Below, in pieces: positions 33,861-44,750 of a stretch of DNA of 64,000 bases (position 1 is its first letter; each line of letters begins with the position of its first letter). The stretch comes from Cerioporus squamosus. Its lineage: Eukaryota > Basidiomycota > Agaricomycetes > Polyporales > Polyporaceae. The stretch lies in the NCBI GenBank assembly GCA_022592435.1, contig JABYQS010000085.1:1-64000 (forward strand), written 5' to 3'. The notes under the pieces were generated by a model that saw nothing but the letters and a program-made list of their open reading frames with translations, was not told the origin of the DNA and searched no databases. The translations under genes were made by a program, and so were the position numbers.

Positions 33861-34131
33861 GTGCAGAGCAATGAGTGGAAGCGTCAGGCAGAGGTCGAGA
33901 GATGGCAGTATGATGATAAGTCGCGCGCGGCTCCTGACTAGATGCCCTTGATGCGCTCAGCCGCGCCAAGCGCGTCTAGTCATGTGACCGTAATGTGTCA
34001 GTGGCTGAAGCTTGCGTGAAGAGTCTTTGCGGAATTTTGTCGCTCTCTCGACACCCGTTCTGGGCACTATAAAGCATAAACGACGCGTATTCACCTCTTG
34101 TTCTCCTACCACCACCACCCTCCTCTCCGCA
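33861..34131. promoter_or_regulatory. Divergent promoter of Plavaka-1
   Basis: 271 bp between the two start codons. It contains TCATGTGACCG at 33980-33990, also present in the Plavaka-2 divergent promoter, and GGGCACTA at 34062-34069 overlapping a TATA-like CTATAAAG, 60-70 bp before the DUF6698 ATG. Confidence 0.6.
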
Positions 34132-36133
34132 ATGCCTGCCAGCGGAATCTTCCTCGGAGCCAAACATCGAGTCGTCCCCAAGCCCGCCGCTGCATCCCAG
34201 CCGGTGTCGAAGTCCAAGGCCAAGGACAAGAAGAAGGGTGCGTCTTCTGCCGCGACCGAGACCTTCAACACCCAGCCTGCTGTCGCCGAACACGCTGCCA
34301 TCAAGAAGACCCTCCGGCGCCGCACGCGAGCGCAGGGGCTCGAAGACGAGAGCGACAGTGAAGATCCCAGGCCATCCTCAAAGCGGCCGAAGGGCCCTAC
34401 ACCCGCGTGCGAGCCATCCCCCCAAGCCTCTGAGAGCGAGCCATCTCAAGATCCTGCCAAGCAGCTCGATGCCGAGGTTGGGGAGGAAGAGGAGGGCTCA
34501 GATGTTGCGTTCGAGGAGGACTGGGCCGAGTCCATCGACCTTCTCAAGGGTCGTTCATTGTGAGTCCTCTGCCTGCTTGATATATGCGCATATATGCGCC
34601 TTCAGCGCGCATTCTTGCGTGTTGCAGACGCATATATGCGCATGCATCTCATCATCTCACTGACTCTATATATTCTGCAGGACCAAAGAGCGCCTTGACA
34701 GTGGCTATGAGTATATCTACTTCAAGGCACGCGACCTCGGCCTCAACAGCACTCAATTTGTGCCATTCGAGCGCGTCCTGCGCAACGGCCTCAAGTATCA
34801 CGGCCCTTCTGTCAAAGATCAGCCCATCTCGTGTGTACCACAAGACATCATGAGCATACTAGCTAATGCTCTTCTATGACAGCTCGGCGGTCGGATACGA
34901 CAATGTCGTGGAAGAGGTCCAAATCTTCCACGTCGTCTGCGAGTACTTCCCGAAATTCGAGGAGCACATCCCCTGGCTTCAAGGTCAGCCGCAGGCCGTC
35001 AAGCGCATCGCCAAATTCGTGAGTAATACTCACGCTTTGTCTGTGTGCTAACCAGTGATGATGCCACCCAGCTTTCGGAGGTACAGAGCAAAGCCTGCAG
35101 CGACGACATCGTTCGCCTCAACCGCAACTTCTTCGAGGCCGCCGGCATCCCTAATCCCAACTATGTCTTCAACCAGAAGAAAGCCCGCGGTACCCGCTGT
35201 GTGGAGCTCGCTCAGTACCTCCTCCCACCCGAGTGGGTCGTCAAACTCCAGGCCGCAGATGATCTGAAAGTGTACGTACCTCGTGATCTTGAGCCTGCAC
35301 CATTAACAATGACTATGCCGCTCTAGCTTCCTCCGGCAGATCCACAACCGCGACAAGCTGCTCTTGTTGGGCCATCTCCCGGCCCTCCTCTGAGACATGG
35401 ACAAGTACAACCCTGACAACCTCCTGCCGGGCTTCTTGCAAGGCCGGCTCCAGCTCATCGTGAGTGATTCAATCGGATGGGACCGAGCAAGCTGACATGA
35501 CTTCTTCAGGCACACAAGCTTATCTTCGCGGGTCCAGACGCTGCTTTTGAATGCGAGAAGAAGCGTGGTGGCAAGGGCAAGCAGTCCCTTGCAAGCAAGT
35601 ACGAAATTGCTGATGTGACCGCAGAGAGTCTAGTTTACTCTGCACTCCTCGTATGTGCAGTGAACCTGCTTCACACGCTAACCGCTGACTGACCATGTCG
35701 CGCACAGGCACGCTATGTCTTGAGTGCCCAGGATGGTTGGAGCGAGATGGACAGTGATGTCTCGCTTGCCCGCCTGAGCAACAAGATCCTCACGATCTGT
35801 GCCCGTAACCTGACATGGCTTGGGAAGCTCCTCGAGATCTGGTCCGAGTAGGTGTTTCACTAGTGCATACGTATCTTCAGTGCTGATCGACTCTGCAGGC
35901 GCGTCTTCGGCACCTCAAACAACCACAACCCCACCATGGAGGATGAAGAATACGACCCCACGTTCGCGCAGTTCATGCGGCAAGATCATGAGGTTGGTAT
36001 GGAGCCCAGGGCGTACGTCAACTGGATCTGCCAGAAGCAGCATGCCGACCGGCGTGCCGCGGCTGAAGAGGACCTGGAAGAGGAGCACGACACCGCACAG
36101 AAGGCCGTCGACGACGACACTGACCGTGCTTAG
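34132..36133 (+). pseudogene. DUF6698 protein of Plavaka-1 (one stop)
   Basis: ATG at 34132. The N-terminal third is basic then acidic and disordered (KSKAKDKKKG; DESDSEDPRPSSKRPKG; EVGEEEEGSD). The folded part has HIPWLQGQPQAVKRIAKF, VELAQYLLPPEWVV, HKLIFAGPDAAFECEKK and a C-terminal block with YVLSAQDGWSEMD and WSERVFGTSN, matching the plan of the DUF6698 family common next to Plavaka transposases. About seven GT-AG introns are inferred. A TGA at 35391-35393 (PALL-stop-DMDKYNPDNL) interrupts it, consistent with a CGA codon changed by C to T. Role unknown; the fixed pairing with the transposase suggests a transposition accessory. Confidence 0.75.
34578..34646. repeat. ATATATGCGC repeats in first DUF6698 intron
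   Basis: Four related copies of the self-complementary unit (C)ATATATGCGC(A) lie within and around the first intron. It could fold into short hairpins. Confidence 0.6.
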
Positions 36134-36185
36134 GGTGCGCAGCTGCACGCGCCGACATCTCGCCTCACTGAATCTCCTCGCTCTT

Positions 36186-36440
36186 GTCTCTGCACCCTGG
36201 CCCTTGTCTCTGCACCCTGGCCCTTGTCGCGGCGCGCTCACTCTTGCTTGAGCTCTCTCGCCTCTGTGCCTTCACTCTCGCTCAAGTCACCGTGCGCTTG
36301 CGCATGCTCAAGTCTTCGACTCTCCGCGCACTTGCGCTTGCTCAAGTTCCCACACACTCGCTTCGCTCTCGCTCAAGTCACCGTGCACTCATGCTCACTC
36401 AAGTCACCATGCACTCGCACTCGCTCGCGCAGCCTCACAC
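36186..36440 (+). repeat. Subterminal repeats of Plavaka-1
   Basis: Directly after the DUF6698 stop are two tandem 20-bp copies of TTGTCTCTGCACCCTGGCCC, then at least five spaced copies of GCTCAAGTCACCGTGC with variation. Repeats next to the ends of CACTA-like elements often serve as transposase binding sites; that role is inferred here. Confidence 0.65.
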
Positions 36441-37469
36441 GCTCAGAGTCTGCGCTGCTGTTGACACTCTCCTTTAGATGCTACCATCGACCACCAATGG
36501 CTGTTTAACTTTCTCTATAGCTATGTGATTGTGTTCGCTCGCCGGACGATTCCCTTCTCGTGTGTACCATATCTTGTGCACTCGTGCCTTATAATGATAT
36601 CAATGTGGTGTCACTGTACCCCGTGGGAGGGTTGCTATGTCTATCGACGTCGGCCTCGTATCTGCTGCGCATACCAGATCATCTGGTGGAGCAAGATGAC
36701 CTTCGAGGACCCTTGCATGCAGCGCTAAGATCCTGTGAGGTCATCGCTCATCATCCCCCGCACAAGGCTGATGGTTGTCGACCGGCCCTTGATCACATGC
36801 AAGGCGAAAACGATAGTGCCTGACAAGCTGAAGACGGTCCTTTGGGGAGACAAGATCATCGCAGACCATGTGCAGACTCACTCTGTCGTCTTTGCAGGCC
36901 CGAGACAATACAAGACGATGACTATCATGGCATACAAAGTATATCTCCGGCTACATCCAGTGACCGTCTGTAGGTACATATTGCTGATGTTGCCCTCGGG
37001 TAGGAATCGAGTAATGCACGACACCGAAACACTCTCTGGAGGACACTCGACAGCTCTGGCGGGCAGACGAGCATGCATGCAAGGTCAACGGGAACCTCAG
37101 ATGGTCTTTGCGACCAAGCGTCTGCTCCCGAGAAGCCGTGCAAGACGGACATGCGCAACACCACGTCGGACTCGTGTACGGTGCAAGTGCCATGAGGTTG
37201 TACATGTGGTCTCACTGGCGACCTCCTCACACACTGCGCCGGACTTGTGCAGAGTACGAGTGCGAGGTGGTACATGTTGCCGTCTCGTCCAAAAGCCGCA
37301 CCTCTCGCTGAGTCCCGGGTGTGGGACTACTTACTGCACGATGCCGCACCTTCCCGAACTGCGTGACACCTCAGCATGTACCACGCCGCAGTACGTGCGG
37401 GAGTGCATCATGGTGCGGCGTGGTGCGAGGTAGGGTGGTGTGATACCTGGTAGCGTGTTGGGAATGGAG
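36441..37469. other. Plavaka-1 interior, non-coding
   Basis: No gene recognised. A diverged direct repeat (around 37160-37205 and 37245-37280, sharing GACT(C/T)GTG and GTACATGT) is present. Confidence 0.35.
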
Positions 37470-38145
37470 CAATAGTCTTCTTGGGTCGTTGTTGTTGCCC
37501 TCTGGCGCAGTGTGGACATTTATTGGTGTGGCGCCGTTGTTAGTTGGTGTGGTGTCCTGTCGCGTGGTGTTGTATGGTGGGGAGCGGAGTGGTGTCGACC
37601 TAATTTTCCGGACGACAGAAATGGGACCTTTCAGTGTACTTACCAGGCTCCGTTAATCTCACATCACCAAAGCACATTTCCAGCAGCCGGAAAGTGACCG
37701 GGTATGTTGCCTTTCAGGAATGAGGATAGCCGACCAGAAATACAAAGGAGTCTTACCTTTTGGTTGGGTGGAATAGTCAGCCTTTCTTCGAGCTTTCCGA
37801 TCGCCCGTAAATCCGCAGGAAGGAGTGACATTCACGGCTTCTGAATATCAAGAGGTAAACAAAGGGTGTTGTACCGGAAATGACGCAATGACGTAGCCTC
37901 TCTAGGAGCTTACTATCTGCTGCCATAGAATTCCCTGGATGAAGGCCTTTCAGTGCAATAAACAGAGACTGGTAAAGAGATTTGAAAGCTGAGTTTTTCG
38001 GGCTGCAGGAAACTCGCTGAAAAGTTACGGTGAGGCCACCACGACCGGCGACACAAAAATTATCAGAAAAGACAAGGTAAGGCTAGCTCCACGGAAATAT
38101 AGGGTAAGTTTTTGGGCTGCCGGTTCCCAGCCTGTGCCTGTCGTG
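37470..38145 (-). repeat. Plavaka-1 right terminal inverted repeat
   Basis: Complement of the left arm; nearly identical from about 37525 to 38145 and weaker inward to 37470. It lacks the MITE and has a single copy of the 21-bp unit, so it preserves the ancestral arm. Confidence 0.88.
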
Positions 38146-38150
38146 CTAGA

Positions 38151-38280
38151 CGTTATACGGCGCGCTCCTGCACAGTGCCGGATGCGAAGAGCAAAAAGAG
38201 AATGCAGGACCTCGCCGTATAACTAGGTTTGGATCAAGCTGCCTTCTCCGAACGAAATTTCCCAAACCTACCATATAACG
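38151..38280. repeat. Nested inverted repeats beside Plavaka-1
   Basis: CGTTATACGG at 38151-38160 pairs with CCATATAACG at 38271-38280 (one mismatch). GTTATACGGCG at 38152-38162 also pairs exactly with CGCCGTATAAC at 38213-38223, and TAGGTTTGG at 38224-38232 with CCAAACCTA at 38262-38270. The segment could be a tiny foldback element or a structured promoter. Confidence 0.7.
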
Positions 38281-39092
38281 ACCCCTGCATTCAAATTTCT
38301 TCTTTCGCTCTCCGTGTTCGATGTCCGCAAGGGTCAGTTAATAAATGTCTGTAGTCTCGTGACCAGACCTTCTTCAGGAGCGCGGCAACACCCAATTTTT
38401 CTGATCTCCGCTACAAACCCCGCGCTCCTGAAGGTCTGGTTGCGACCTCTGCAAACAGCTGTAGTGCCATATCATGTGACGTCACATTCATCTCGGCGTC
38501 AGTTTTCCGATGTTGACTTCTCTCGACCACCATGGCTGAACAGCCCCACGTACTACTCAATGTAGGTGTATCACGGGTGTTCCCGCGGGGGTCCCGGACC
38601 GAACCCGCACCCGCACCCGCCAAAAAACCCGACCCGCGAACCCGCGGGTTTTGGCGGGTGCGGGTCAGTAGCGCCGGGTGTACGGGCTTTGCGGGTACGG
38701 GAATCCCGCGGGTTCTCTCACTTCTCTTCCTCATACACTGGCACCATGTTCCCTCTCTGCTTCACTCTCATCTCTTTCTTACATCTCTTTCTTTGCTTAC
38801 ATCTCTTTCTGGGCTACACCCTAGGCTTATCTAGCTGGACATCTTCAATATCTGTGTCTCCTGAGGACTCTCTGAAGCTTCAAGGCATATCTCAGTCAAA
38901 CTACGACGGATTTGGACGATCTTGGGCTGCAAATAAGCGGGGGATCGAGGGGAAGAGGGTGAAAGGCGAGGAGGACGAGGGCATTCCAGTAACAGTAAGT
39001 GATTCATCTGCATACATCTCCCCACTACAGGCCTACAAGCGGCCACATCCTCCCGCCTTTGCGCACCCAATACCCCGCCGTTCGGGCTGTGT

Positions 39093-39139
39093 AATGGCTT
39101 GTTCGAAAGCGGCAGTAACCCGCTTTCGAACGAGCCATT
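39093..39139. repeat. Hairpin 1 in hAT MITE
   Basis: 20-bp arms 39093-39112 and 39120-39139 with one mismatch and a 7-nt loop. Confidence 0.9.
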
Positions 39140-39167
39140 CACCGACGTAGTCGCTGCATGTGCGCAG

Positions 39168-39226
39168 GAGATACGACCGGTTTTACTGCTGCATCCTGTG
39201 GCTGCACAGGAAACCGGTCATATCTC
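39168..39226. repeat. Hairpin 2 in hAT MITE
   Basis: 16-bp arms (39168-39183 and 39211-39226, starting GAGATACGACCGG) with one mismatch and a 27-nt loop. Confidence 0.88.
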
Positions 39227-39402
39227 TGTGGTTTCATCCTCTATGTGCGTGCGTTTTCGAGTGCATATCCCTCCCGTATGTCGTTAACGTTCGGTACTAT
39301 TCGTTTCGAAGTGTACTGAATATTGCTTGACCTACAACCTATACATCCTCCTTCCCCATGCCAACGTTCAGCCGTCCGTACCACCGCTAGTAGCGGTCGT
39401 CA

Positions 39403-39470
39403 CGCGACGCGTGTTATATCGCTGGAAAGCTACGAGTTGTAGCTTTCTAACGGTATAACACGCGTCGCGA
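39403..39470. repeat. Hairpin 3 in hAT MITE
   Basis: Arms of about 32 bp (CGCGACGCGTGTTATA...GAAAGCTAC and complement) with few mismatches and a loop of about 5 nt, preceded at 39382-39397 by a small palindrome ACCGCTA/TAGCGGT. Confidence 0.88.
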
Positions 39471-39883
39471 TACGTCAACTGTGGAAGGTCCGGCAGCGGG
39501 TACAAACCCCCGCGCACGGGTCACGGGTTGGCCTGCCTGTGACCCGTACCCGTACCCGCGTGTGACACCCGCGGAAACCCGCGCGGGTTTGTCACACCCG
39601 TGATACAGCCTAACTCAATGTCCTCTGCCCTGACTTGCAGTCCATCTGTTACATCAATGTCCCTTCAAATGCAGGATTGGTGGACATCAACAACGCTGTG
39701 GCCAACAAAGTGCCAGGTTCACCCTTGCTGTCACTTGTACGACTTCCTGTTACAACAGTGTCACTAATCATGCTGATGTGCATATGCCAGGTCCCTCGAG
39801 GAAAACTGGACTTGGAACGCTTGCGGGGGTTGTCTGATCTGCGGGCTGCTCTCCCCACCACCAAGAAGAGTGCGAGGCCCTGA

Positions 39884-40629
<746 letters not shown>

Positions 40630-43600
40630 TTACAGGGTGTCGAGGTCAGCATCGCTACTGAGTAATAGAGGAGGTACCGTGTCGAGGAGTTTGAAGAGCT
40701 CATAGACGAAGCGCGCTAGCGTAGGTAGGAGACGCTCTGTACATAGGATGTAATTGAGGAAGTCCCATGACTGCATACAATAATACATCTCATGTGCACC
40801 CAGGAGCAGTTCCTGTTGGGTCTCCAGGGCTGTCAGGAGGTTCACTTCGTGACAATCGACTACGGGGCACGCGTCACATTCCAGCAGAGTATGGATTTCG
40901 TCCTCTACTGCATCGTGCTTACGACAGAAACGGCAGATACGACGGTGCCGTGGTACCTTTGGGATCGGTGGCGGCCTTCCTCCACTCTGAGACGGTTGTT
41001 GGAGAAGAGAAGCCGTATCAAAGCCTCCCGATGCTTCGGGTGGGAGACCTTGAGATAAGGCTGCGGGCGACATACGAGAGACAGCTTGATGGGCTGTGGC
41101 ATACGCTCGAAACGCGCTCGGATGACTGGCAGCTTGCGGGACGTCGTGATGGACTGGAACAAATGCTCTGCGAGGGAGCGCTCGAGCTCGCTGAGGGACG
41201 CCGTAACCGAGTCCACTGACGGTCGCATCTCTAAAGGGAGGAGGACCGGGATGGGGAGGGTGAAGAGTGAATGGCAGAGGTCGCTCCACCAAGAGGAGTG
41301 TCCAGGGCGAGCAGAGTGGTTGGGCTGAGCAAGTTCCCATGCTTCGTTCACGGCCGCAAGAGCAAGGGCGGGCTGTTCGTGGAGGACATATACCAGCCAG
41401 CGCAAAGCAAGGCTAGCACGTCGATAGCGAAGCAGCCAAATGCCAGTCTCGGTGTACAAGGGGATGGTGGCACATCGCGGGCCCACACCCATTGCGTGGC
41501 GAAGGTATGTCGTCTGAACGGCTAGCAGCGGGGCGAGGGACAGTGGGCGGATGTCCAGAGCGGCCTCACATCCGTAGACGAGATGGGTCTCGATCAGGGC
41601 CTTGTACATTGAGAGCACCGTGAGCGGCGGCAGCGTGCCAACGTGCGATTCCAGGGATAGTGAGGTGTTCGCGATGTTTCGAGCAGCGGTAGCCTTGGCC
41701 TCGTAGTGTCGCGTGAATATGTCTCGGTGAGTGGAAGTGAACGTCATGCCCACATAGGTTGCGGTCTCCGATATATGGACAGGCTTGTCATGGATGAGCA
41801 CCGGCTCCTTAGGGAGACGGTTGAACACCATGGTAATCGACTTTGGCACGCACAGCACTAGGAGGCTGGAAGCGCAGAAGGCAGCGACCTGGGTAGCCTT
41901 ACTCTGGATGCCGTCATTGGACATGGACATGGTGGCAACATCGTCCGCGATGAGGAGCAGGTTGACGAGAGTGTTGGCCAGGTGTACATCGTCTGGATGG
42001 GGCGAGAGGGAGAGGTCGGCAATGTATAGGATCCAGAGTATAGGTGAGGCCGGGTCTCCGGCAAGGATCCCCGCGACGGCGCGGAATTGCTCCATCACTT
42101 CGCCGTTGAAGCGAAGCACGTAACGCAGGTCCTTGTAGAGCAAACGGAGCCAGTCCAGCAAAGGACCACCCGCACCCAGCTGCGTGAGTTTCACCCATAG
42201 TGCAGCCTGATCAACGGAGGGGAAGGTGTTCTCAATGTCGAGTAACATGACGTAGAGAGGCTTTCCAAGGCTGCGTGCCTTCTCGTTACAGATGCGCATC
42301 ACGACGGAGTTGTTGACCATACGATGGCCTTTTGCGGAATCTGCTCTGGGCATCAGGTAGGGTCTCCATTGATTTAGCCCATTCGCGAAGACAGCGGTCG
42401 ATGAGGAGTGTGAGCATCTTTAGGAAGGCGCTCTCCAATCTGATCACTCGGTAGTTCTTGGGGACAGAGCCGTCCTTCCTGGGCTTCTTCACTGCCGCTA
42501 CGATCACTGTTAGCCAGTCCTGGGGGATGGATTGGGTATCAATGCACAGCTGAAAGAGATCCCGAAACTTTTCGGTTGGGACAAGCAGCAGAGACTCATA
42601 AGGGACGTCGTCGATGCCGCGAGCCCGCCTGCGGCAGTTCTTGCGAATATGTGTCTTCGCAGCATCCACTTCGTCCAACGTGAACGGCCAAGAGAAGGAG
42701 AGTGTCTCGGAGTTATCGTCGGACGGGCACGGCAGCACCTGGCCTTGTAGTCGCAGGACGGCGATGCGCAGAGCGTCGAATTGTGCGTCCACGGAGGGGG
42801 GCCAATTCATGCGTTCGATAAACACTGGTAGTAGGTCATCCACTGAGAGCAGAAGGGGACAGGGTTTCACTGCGGTGAAGGCGGAGTACGCGCTCCAATA
42901 CGCAGCGGGGCAGTCAGCTAAGAAGATACGGGCGAGGTTCTCGCGCCGTATGGCGAGCACGGATGGCGGTTGGTAGCCAGACTGCTCCCAGCTCAATGCT
43001 GAAAGGGGCAGATCGCCGAGGGGTGTATTCTCCAGCGATAGGTCCAAAGCTGGAGCCGCTATCAAAGCCCTGCGAGGGACGAGTGTGAAAACCTTGCGCA
43101 GGTGGGAAAATGCGGCTGTCTCTGATGGGAGCGGGGGAGCAGGCCAGTGCACAGGGAAGGGGGGTGGTAAGACTGCAGCCAGAGACGTGGGGATGATTGC
43201 ATCGGAGATTAGGGCGTGCTGTGCGAGGGCGAGGGCCTTGGAAAGCGGTTGATTGTGCTGGGCACTTGACTCGCTAGAGGCAGGCGGCACCCAGTGGAAG
43301 GAAACGGGGGCGCCGCGAGCACGAAGGAGGGTACTGATCGCGCGCAGCTCACCGCCATTCGGAACGGCCCAGCATTGTTGCTCGTAAGTCGCAGCCCAGT
43401 GGCAGATTGCTTGGGGGGCGTACTCTCCAGCAGAGAAGACGAGTATCCGCGACGCAGGAGGAGCGGCCTGAAGGGCCATCAAGACCCTGAGCAGGACTGC
43501 CCGTGAAGGCGAGGGACGGTCTGTCAGGACTAGCGTAGAGTTTTGGCCATCTCCAGGGCCAAAGAGTACTGCGCAGGCTGTACGGACGGGGACGGTACAG

Positions 43601-43962
43601 TTGATGGCATGTCCTGCCATTGCGACTACTAGATAGACCTGCGGAGACAAGGTTGGGTCAATGCCCGGAGCAGCGGATAGGACTGCATATAGATGATAGC
43701 ACACCTGTATTGCGAGGCCATCAGCCCAGACGTGACCGTATATTCGGGCGATGGCGTCACGAGGTGCGAAATAGTTGAAGGCAATTTCGTCGACCTTACG
43801 GTCAACCGCAGAGGGCGCAGAGGAGCGCTTCACGAGCATGTCCGTGTTGTGCGCTCGTCCGTGGAAGTTGCCATCATGGCCCAGGGAATAGATACTCTGA
43901 AGAAGATAGACCCGCTTATGCCTTTGTCGGAACACATGCCATGGGGATTCATACCAGCACAA
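40630..43962 (-). pseudogene. Reverse transcriptase with degenerate N-terminal RNase H fold
   Basis: Minus-strand gene of about 1,100 codons in three frames. The N-terminal half (43962 to about 42320) has FNYFAPRDAIARIYGHVWADG, then an RNase H-like fold (residues 108-245: AMAGH, SRAVLLRVLMAL, VFSAGEYA, FHWVPPASS) whose catalytic acids are all replaced. RT motifs follow: VIVAAVKKPRKDGSVPKNYR, MLLDIENTFPSVD (palm aspartate), ILAGDPASPILW and LIADDVAT (ADD instead of YADD). A zinc tail CRFCRKH...HTLLEC ends the protein, stop 40630. One extra A near 42338 and one indel near 40975 shift the frame. Probably a non-LTR-type retroelement; no endonuclease domain is visible. Confidence 0.75.
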
Positions 43963-44029
43963 CTACACTTTGTAATTGCTCCAGCCCACGGTGAACATTG
44001 ATCTATGTTTCGCGTGCATGGAGTTCTGA

Positions 44030-44718
44030 CAAACAACAGACGAGGAAGAGGGTGAAGAGGACACCCTGCAAGCCCTCCCGTTCACCTCACAACGCTCAAC
44101 CTACTTCAGGCGTACTCCTGCAAAACCACCATCCACCGAGGCCCGGGCGTCGGAATCCTGCACTGTGCAGCAGAGCGAGACGCACTGGATTTTTTGTGGG
44201 CGACCGTACCACCGCTCAACCCCGCCATCTCTTCTGGACGAGACCCTCTGTCAGCTTTGCCACGACCTTGACAAGATCACCCCTACTCCGAAGGACATAC
44301 AGTGTTTTCAGTCTCTCCGCACAAATGCATACGAGAACTTGGACAAGGACGAGTGACGGGAAAGGTTCACAGACGTTCTACATGAAGGAAAGATTACACC
44401 TGCACATGCTGTTCGGGGACACATTGGCGCTACCAGATATCACACTGACGGCGACCTTCGCATGACTTGTTTGGGTGTGGAGGTTATATACTACGTGCAG
44501 GAAATCCAATGCAAGATTGGTACCAACGCCGGAGATCCCTTTGTCGAGGCCATTCACTACTGGATTGAGAACATCCGAAGCTTCTTCGATTCCCTTCCCG
44601 ATAAAAATAAGGTGGCAAGGTTCAATTTCCCCGCAGTCCTTGTTCTGCACTTCGGTATGTCTCGTCTTTCTTGTGTTTGCCATCGCTAACGTTTGAAATA
44701 GGGCCCTATCTCGGTATC
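44030..44718 (+). pseudogene. Kinase-like gene, 5' fragment cut by Plavaka-2
   Basis: The frame is open from 44030 (QTTDEEEGEEDTL). It reads SETHWIFCGRPYHRST, PPSLLDETLCQLCHDLDKI and ENLDKDE, then an in-frame TGA at 44354-44356, probably from TGG. It continues as RERFTDVLHEGKITPAHAV, GATRYHTDGDL and VARFNFPAVLVLHFG. A GT-AG intron (about 44655-44700) leads to PYLGI at 44718, exactly at the transposon end. The matching 3' part of the gene is at 52898-53741. The true start is not identified. Confidence 0.7.
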
Positions 44719-44750
44719 GCATCAGCGAAAGTGCATAGAACATGGAGACC
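44719..44750 (+). repeat. Plavaka-2 left terminal inverted repeat
   Basis: 32 bp starting GCATCAGCGAAAGTGC and ending CATGGAGACC. It matches the complement of 52866-52897 at 28 of 32 positions. Confidence 0.88.

Larger units (their letters stand above)
27018..38145. mobile_element. Plavaka-type DNA transposon 1 (decayed)
   Basis: An 11.1-kb element bounded by inverted repeats whose outermost shared bases are CACGAC(G/A)GGCACAGGC. It carries a minus-strand Plavaka (KDZ/CACTA-related) transposase and a plus-strand DUF6698 gene that diverge from a shared 271-bp promoter. The arms are interrupted by a TA-flanked MITE (left) and a short palindrome-rich insert sits in the transposase. In-frame TGA codons occur in both genes, so the copy is not autonomous. 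No convincing target-site duplication is seen at the two ends. Confidence 0.85.
38563..39612. mobile_element. hAT-type MITE, 1,050 bp
   Basis: The ends are TAGGTGTATCACGGGTGT and, on the complement of the other side, TAGGCTGTATCACGGG. The 8-bp duplication ACTCAATG occurs at 38555-38562 and 39613-39620. Long GC-rich subterminal parts repeat CCCGC/GCGGG blocks. The 8-bp target and TAGG ends fit hAT. No transposase is encoded. Confidence 0.88.
38531..39883 (+). pseudogene. Unknown gene split by hAT-type MITE
   Basis: ATG at 38531 starts MAEQPHVLLN and is cut by the MITE at 38563. With one target duplication removed, the frame continues after 39612 as VLCPDLQSICYINVPSNAG and then VANKVPGSPLLSL. 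A GT-AG intron (39738-39790) leads to VPRGKLDLERLRGL and a stop at 39881-39883. About 80 residues without a recognised domain; it could be an N-terminal header of a larger fungal protein, and a Crinkler-like header was considered but not supported. Confidence 0.5.

Noticed and set aside
33020..35393. TGA recoding (selenocysteine) in Plavaka-1 genes
   Set aside because: Fungi of this group lack the selenocysteine machinery, no SECIS-like hairpin is visible, and Plavaka-2 has no such codons.
27015..38148. Target-site duplication for Plavaka-1
   Set aside because: The bases outside the arms (GCA left, CTA right) do not match; no duplication can be claimed.
38531..39883. Crinkler effector header
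   Set aside because: Only a vague similarity of length and hydrophobic pattern; the typical Crinkler motifs are not visible.
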